Assembly: GCF_014204325.1 (NCBI RefSeq)
Contig: NZ_JACHKT010000035.1
Coordinates: 1-55,920, forward strand
Direction of reading: 5' to 3'
DNA: 55,920 bases
From: Arcicella rosea
GTDB lineage: Bacteria > Bacteroidota > Bacteroidia > Cytophagales > Spirosomataceae
Shown here: positions 54,622 through 55,920 of the stretch, one piece after another
Layout of the letters: every line of letters starts with the position of its first letter
Numbering within the stretch: position 1 is the stretch's first letter
Notes under the pieces: model-generated
What the model was told of the DNA's origin: nothing
The model's input: the letters and a program-made list of their open reading frames with translations, nothing else
The model's database searches: none
Program-made: the position numbers and the translations under genes

Positions 54622-54648
54622 AGGTAAGCTTTTGGCTTACCTTTTTTT
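54622..54648 (+). terminator. Terminator-like hairpin abutting the cysteine desulfurase start
   Basis: Stem aggtaagc/gcttacct (54622-54629 with 54635-54642), a 5-base loop, then seven T. It ends the gene at 54073-54597. The hairpin lies 3-10 bases before the next ATG (54652), so it also occupies that gene's ribosome-binding region. Confidence 0.75.
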
Positions 54649-54651
54649 GTT

Positions 54652-55800
54652 ATGAAATATCCCATTTACTTAGATTATAACGCTACTTGCCCAGTTGACC
54701 CACGGGTTTTAGAAGCCATGCTTCCATATTTTACAGAACATTTTGGCAATGCGGCTTCTCGTTCACATTTATTGGGTTGGACAGCCAAAGATGCTGTTGA
54801 AACTGCTCGTGAACAAATTGCAGAATTACTTCAAGCTAGTACTAAAGAAATCGTTTTTACAAGCGGAGCAACCGAAGCCAATAATTTGGCTTTAAAAGGC
54901 GTATTTGAAAGTGTTTTTCCTCAAAAAAATCACATCATCACCGTTCAAACAGAACATAAAGCAGTATTAGATGTTTGTTTGCATCTTGAAAAAATGGGTG
55001 CTGAAACTACTTTTTTACAACCTGATGAATTTGGGAGTGTAACGATTGAGCAAATTGAAGAAGCGATTCGTCCAGAAACTTTTTTGATTTCAATCATGTA
55101 TGCCAATAATGAAATCGGGACAATTCAAGAGATTGAGGCAATCGGTACTTTAGCCCAAAAACATAAAATACTTTTCCATTCAGATGCTACTCAGGCAGTT
55201 GGGAAAGTACAGATTGATGTAAAAGCTGCCAAAATTGATTTATTGAGTTTGTCGGGACACAAACTTTATGGTCCAAAAGGAATTGGTGTTTTATACATCA
55301 ACCGAAACTTGAAGAATCAAGATTTGGTTGCTCAAATGGATGGAGGAAAACACGAAAGAGGTTTTCGTTCGGGTACTTTAAATGTGCCAGCTATCGTTGG
55401 TTTGGGTAAAGCCTGTGAAATCGCCAATGCTGAATTATTGACTGAAAGTATTACTTTATCAAAACTAAGAGATTGTTTAGAACAAGGAATTTTATCGCAG
55501 ATAAAAGGAACAAAAGTGAATGGTAATACGAATAATCGTTTGCCAAACCTTACCAATATTTCTTTTGAAGGCGTTGATGGCGAATTATTACTTTCTTCGT
55601 TCCGAGATATTGCCGTTTCTAGCGGTTCGGCTTGTACTTCGGCTTCGGTAGAGCCTTCTCATGTGTTAAAAGCAATTGGTGTTTCTGATAAATTAGCCTA
55701 TTCTTCTATTCGTTTTAGTTTAGGAAGATTTACCAATCAGGAAGAAATTGATTTTACCATACAATATGTGAAAGAGGTTGTGGAAACATTGAGGGCTTGA
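54652..55800 (+). CDS. Cysteine desulfurase (IscS/NifS class)
   Basis: 382 residues, typical length, starting MKYPIYLDYNATCPVDPRVL. The PLP-binding features are FTSGATEANNLALKG, the HSDATQAVGK region (Asp and Gln), and the PLP Lys in LLSLSGHKLYGPKGIGVLYI. The catalytic Cys is on the mobile loop SSGSACTSASVEPSHVL, and the SGSACTSA pattern places it in the group I (IscS/NifS) class. It removes sulfur from cysteine for Fe-S clusters or tRNA thiolation. No IscU or IscA gene follows within the window, so the acceptor is undetermined. Confidence 0.93.
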   Translation: MKYPIYLDYNATCPVDPRVLEAMLPYFTEHFGNAASRSHLLGWTAKDAVETAREQIAELLQASTKEIVFTSGATEANNLALKGVFESVFPQKNHIITVQTEHKAVLDVCLHLEKMGAETTFLQPDEFGSVTIEQIEEAIRPETFLISIMYANNEIGTIQEIEAIGTLAQKHKILFHSDATQAVGKVQIDVKAAKIDLLSLSGHKLYGPKGIGVLYINRNLKNQDLVAQMDGGKHERGFRSGTLNVPAIVGLGKACEIANAELLTESITLSKLRDCLEQGILSQIKGTKVNGNTNNRLPNLTNISFEGVDGELLLSSFRDIAVSSGSACTSASVEPSHVLKAIGVSDKLAYSSIRFSLGRFTNQEEIDFTIQYVKEVVETLRA

Positions 55801-55862
55801 TTGGCTATAAGCTAAAATAAATTAGGGCTCAATCCTTAAATTAGGCTGATGACTTTTAATGT

Positions 55863-55920
55863 ATATTTTTGTATTCAAAACATATAAGATATGCAAATAC
55901 AACTACATAAGATTTTAGAT
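55863..55920 (+). CDS. Start of a gene cut by the window edge
   Basis: An ATG at 55891 opens a frame (MQIQLHKILD) that continues to the window end. A tatttttg at 55864-55871 matches the -7 promoter consensus 20 bases upstream, and the range given includes it. Ten codons are too few to identify the product. Confidence 0.3.

Overview
The window looks like chromosome of an aerobic, AT-rich member of the Bacteroidota, most likely order Cytophagales. This is inferred from the SusC/SusD pair, a FecI-type ECF sigma factor, a DUF2452 protein, menaquinone genes, promoter motifs of the Bacteroidota type (TAnnTTTG at -7), lipoprotein-rich gene content and near absence of Shine-Dalgarno sites. No phage, plasmid, rRNA or tRNA gene was seen. 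Genes are densely packed in short operons on both strands, often separated by strong hairpin terminators.

Layout. 0-4.6 kb: two exported amidohydrolases (minus strand). 4.8-11 kb: an ECF sigma factor behind a double LacI-type operator, a FecR anti-sigma factor cut down to its N-terminal domain, and a SusC/SusD outer-membrane uptake pair, closed by a 54-bp perfect palindrome. 11-14.3 kb: the alternative spermidine route (carboxynorspermidine dehydrogenase and decarboxylase) with an Rpn-family nuclease wedged between the two genes. 14.5-22.4 kb: membrane protein, AEC transporter, NlpC/P60 lipoprotein, DinB protein, Tex, ElaA-like acetyltransferase and a TPR/periplasmic-binding protein. 22.7-24.0 kb: hemL. 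24.0-26.5 kb: the accessory part, with a 21-bp-periodic repeat array and a two-gene AAA ATPase + HNH cassette (Septu-like) enclosed by 34-bp inverted repeats. 26.5-31.3 kb: OmpR-type response regulator, sensor kinase, NhaD antiporter and a LytS-type kinase. 31.4-39.1 kb: a predicted metallopeptidase/propeller/barrel protein, an unknown protein, menE, a Rieske lipoprotein, DUF2452 and menB carrying an extra N-terminal domain. 39.2-42.2 kb: EVE-domain protein, a Tyr/Gly-rich exported protein and an RlmI-like methyltransferase. 42.4-48.5 kb: a heavy-metal RND efflux operon (CzcCBA type), headed by an acidic secreted small protein. 48.6-53.5 kb: translation genes thrS-infC (minus) and rpmI-rplT (plus), separated by a TPR lipoprotein. 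53.5-55.8 kb: two small unknown proteins, a cysteine desulfurase and the first codons of another gene.

Most of the window is housekeeping. The best candidates for something new are the inverted-repeat-bounded ATPase/HNH cassette with its adjacent 21-bp array, the menB fusion that hinges on a four-A run, and the minimal FecR downstream of the ECF sigma factor.
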